The position numbers and the translations under genes were made by a program. The notes beneath the pieces were generated by a model. That model was not told the origin of the DNA and did no database searches. It was given only the letters and a program-made list of their open reading frames with translations. From Arthrobacter sunyaminii (GTDB lineage Bacteria; Actinomycetota; Actinomycetes; Actinomycetales; Micrococcaceae), in contig NZ_CP076456.1 of the NCBI RefSeq assembly GCF_018866305.1, forward strand, positions 2,790,001 to 2,854,000: a stretch of 64,000 nt of DNA, in the 5' to 3' direction. Below, piece after piece: positions 62,387-64,000 of this stretch (positions are counted from its first letter, which is position 1; each line of letters starts with the position of its first letter).

Positions 62387-63399
62387 CGCACGACATTTCT
62401 CCGCACCATCCCGCAGTACAGAACGCCAGCGCAGCCGAGCCGACGACGTCGGCTGTTTGGGCCGTGCTCGGATCCTCCGGTTTTATCGGCAGCGCCGTAT
62501 GCGAATCACTGCGTGCCGCCGGACTTACCGTGCGCGCCGTTGCAGCTCCCCGGCTCGAGTCAGCCGCCGAGGACGCAGCGGGGCTGCTTGAGGAAGCTTC
62601 CGCACTGGCTGCAGTACGGACGGAACTCGCGAACGCCTTTGCCGGCGCGGACGTCATCATCAACGCGGCCGGCCTCGCCACGCCGGGAGGAACAGACTCC
62701 CCCGCGCTCCGCGGGGCCAATGCGCTGCTGCCGCTGGTTGTTGCCGATGCTGCAGACGCGGCCGGAGTTCGCCGCTTCGTCCACCTGAGCAGCGCCGCCG
62801 TGCAGGGACACCGTCCGTTCCTGGACGAAACCAGCTACGTCCAGCCGTTTTCCGCCTATTCCCGGTCCAAGGCCCTGGGCGAACGCGGTCTGGCGGCACG
62901 GTCTGCCGGTGCCTGCGGCGTCGTGACCATCCGGGCCACCTCTGTTCAGGGACCGCAGCGGCCCACAACGGTCAGTCTTGCCCGTTTGGCCGCCTCTCCG
63001 CTCGCCACCGTCGCGGGCGAGGGAACGGCGCCTTCCCCGGTCAGTTCAGTGGATTCACTTGTGCAGTTCATCCGCACCGTGGGACTGCACGCGGGCCGTG
63101 TTCCCGCCGTCGTCCTGCAGCCGTGGGAGCATGCCACGGTGGCAGGAGTGCTGGAGGCGGCGGGCGGCCGGAAGCCGCTGCGGCTGCCTCAATGGCTGTG
63201 CCGCAGCGCGCTCTGGAGCGGCTACCGGCTCTCTGCCCTCGCGGGCGAGCGGCTGCACGGTCCCCTGCGCCGCCTGGAAATGATGTGGTTCGGCCAGCGG
63301 CAGGTTCCCGGCTGGGCCGAAGCGAGCGGCAACGTTCCCGAGCCCCGGGTGCAGGAAGTCCTGCGCTCTGTGCAGGTCCGGGAACCGGCAAACCACTAG
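62383..63399 (+). CDS. NAD-dependent epimerase/dehydratase
   Basis: The 338-residue extended SDR has VLGSSGFIGSAVCESL (Rossmann loop), NAAGLATPGG, VHLSSAAVQG and YSRSKALGERG (Tyr-x3-Lys). It probably alters a nucleotide sugar used by the two glycosyltransferases with which it is translationally coupled. The start is TTG in the overlap. The exact reaction (reductase, epimerase or dehydratase) is not clear. Confidence 0.82.
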   Translation: MTHDISPHHPAVQNASAAEPTTSAVWAVLGSSGFIGSAVCESLRAAGLTVRAVAAPRLESAAEDAAGLLEEASALAAVRTELANAFAGADVIINAAGLATPGGTDSPALRGANALLPLVVADAADAAGVRRFVHLSSAAVQGHRPFLDETSYVQPFSAYSRSKALGERGLAARSAGACGVVTIRATSVQGPQRPTTVSLARLAASPLATVAGEGTAPSPVSSVDSLVQFIRTVGLHAGRVPAVVLQPWEHATVAGVLEAAGGRKPLRLPQWLCRSALWSGYRLSALAGERLHGPLRRLEMMWFGQRQVPGWAEASGNVPEPRVQEVLRSVQVREPANH

Positions 63400-63471
63400 C
63401 CCGCCGGCTCCCGGCTCCCGCCATCCGGCCCCCAGCCGCCCGCATCCCGCCGAGTGCAGCGGTCATGCGCC

Positions 63472-64000
63472 TTAGGCTGCGTCTGCTGACTGCCTCTGAA
63501 CTCCCGGCACGACTTCCTGCAACCGTTCCAGGCTGATCGCGCCCTGCCGGACCACGCGCAGGGTGTCGGATGTGGCATCGACGATGGTTGACGGCACTCC
63601 GGCCTCACCGTGTTCCGGCCGGGGGCCGGCCTCCAGATAAACCTCCACGGACTCGGCCAGCTGCTCGCGGGCCTGCGCGGCAGTCTGAGCCGCAGGGTTG
63701 CCGGTGCGGTTAGCCGATGAGACTGCCAGCGGCCCGGTGAGGTTCAACAGTTCCAGCGCAATGGGGTCATCGGGCATCCGCAGCGCAACAGTGCCCATGG
63801 TGTCGCCGAGGTCCCAGGTCAGCGAGGGCTGTGCATGGAAAATCAACGTCAGCCCGCCGGGCCAGAAGGCCTGGGCCAGCGCCCGCGCGTCCTCGGAAAC
63901 ATCCACTGCCAGCCCGTCCATGGTCTGCATCCTCGGAATCAGCACGGGCGGCGGCATGGACCGGCCCCGGCCTTTCGATGCCAGCAGGGTAGCCACGGCC
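63472..64000 (-). CDS. tsaC: L-threonylcarbamoyladenylate synthase (5' end cut by window)
   Basis: This is the Sua5/YciO/YrdC fold: KGRGRSMPPPVLIPRM, FWPGGLTLIFHAQP, GTVALRMPDDPIALELL, GPLAVSSANRTGNPAA and GVPSTIVDAT. It makes threonylcarbamoyl-AMP for the t6A tRNA modification. The frame runs on past base 64000 and the N-terminal PTETVYGLG part is missing, so the first visible GTG is not a start. The C-terminal Sua5 domain is absent, so the short TsaC form is likely. The neighbourhood prfA-prmC-tsaC-wecA-atp is typical of Actinobacteria. Confidence 0.93.
   Translation of the reverse strand, partial: AVATLLASKGRGRSMPPPVLIPRMQTMDGLAVDVSEDARALAQAFWPGGLTLIFHAQPSLTWDLGDTMGTVALRMPDDPIALELLNLTGPLAVSSANRTGNPAAQTAAQAREQLAESVEVYLEAGPRPEHGEAGVPSTIVDATSDTLRVVRQGAISLERLQEVVPGVQRQSADAA

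Overview
The window is a contiguous piece of a high-GC actinobacterial chromosome, most likely from Arthrobacter or a close relative in the Micrococcaceae. The evidence is the actinobacterial families (NrtR, DUF2017 next to clpS, DUF3039, DUF2550 next to atpC, NucS mismatch endonuclease, MurA with Asp in place of the catalytic Cys), an unfused atpBEFHAGDC operon, frequent GTG/TTG starts and several genes that look leaderless. It contains about 60 protein genes. I see no tRNA, rRNA, CRISPR array, insertion sequence or prophage. Both edges cut a gene: an SDR oxidoreductase on the left and a TsaC/Sua5-type gene on the right.

Layout. Bases 1-5000: SDR fragment, an M20 peptidase/MFS pair, and a GNAT gene overlapping tail to tail with a universal stress protein gene. 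Bases 5000-11000: a tightly overlapping minus-strand NAD de novo operon, nrtR-nadA-nadB-nadC-nifS, with a 23-bp palindrome in front of nrtR that is the obvious NrtR operator candidate. Bases 11000-17000: Lrp regulator and GNAT gene divergent from an amino-acid permease, two small previously easy-to-miss genes, an alpha/beta hydrolase and a soluble Ser/Thr kinase. Bases 17000-27000: MFS exporter, sbcDC, aquaporin, ADP-ribosylglycohydrolase, exonuclease-BRCT and DedA. Bases 27000-33600: rph-rdgB, MBL hydrolase, murI, DUF2017, clpS, then the nicotinate salvage pair pncB-pncA. Bases 33570-34211: a non-coding island of short inverted repeats. Bases 34212-44300: a minus-strand run of helicase, MFS, DUF3039 protein and ABC exporter, then an Old Yellow Enzyme, a redox-dead thioredoxin/TPR protein and a large membrane protein. 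Bases 44500-49400: AI-2E family transporter, zinc-ribbon protein, nucS, cold-shock gene with a long leader, murA and DUF2550. Bases 49400-58400: the whole ATP synthase operon led by atpI/atpZ and wecA. Bases 58400-63400: a surface-polysaccharide cassette (CapD-like dehydratase, two GT2 enzymes, an epimerase) sitting between wecA and tsaC.

How the genes fit together. NAD metabolism is unusually well covered: de novo synthesis with its own cysteine desulfurase (for the NadA iron-sulfur cluster), an ADP-ribose-sensing type repressor, two-step salvage from nicotinamide, and an ADP-ribosyl hydrolase. Genome maintenance is represented by SbcCD, NucS, RdgB, an exonuclease and a helicase. Envelope functions (murI, murA, wecA, glycosyltransferases) flank the energy genes.

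Most interesting points: the inverted-repeat island at 33664-34091; a perfect 20-bp hairpin between atpA and atpG and a tandem 22-bp duplication between atpB and atpE; the ATP synthase epsilon subunit without its regulatory helices; the NrtR operator; MurA with Asp119; and a recurring TANNNT-N6/7-start arrangement at seven genes that predicts leaderless mRNAs. All functional statements are from reading motifs by eye; no database search was run.
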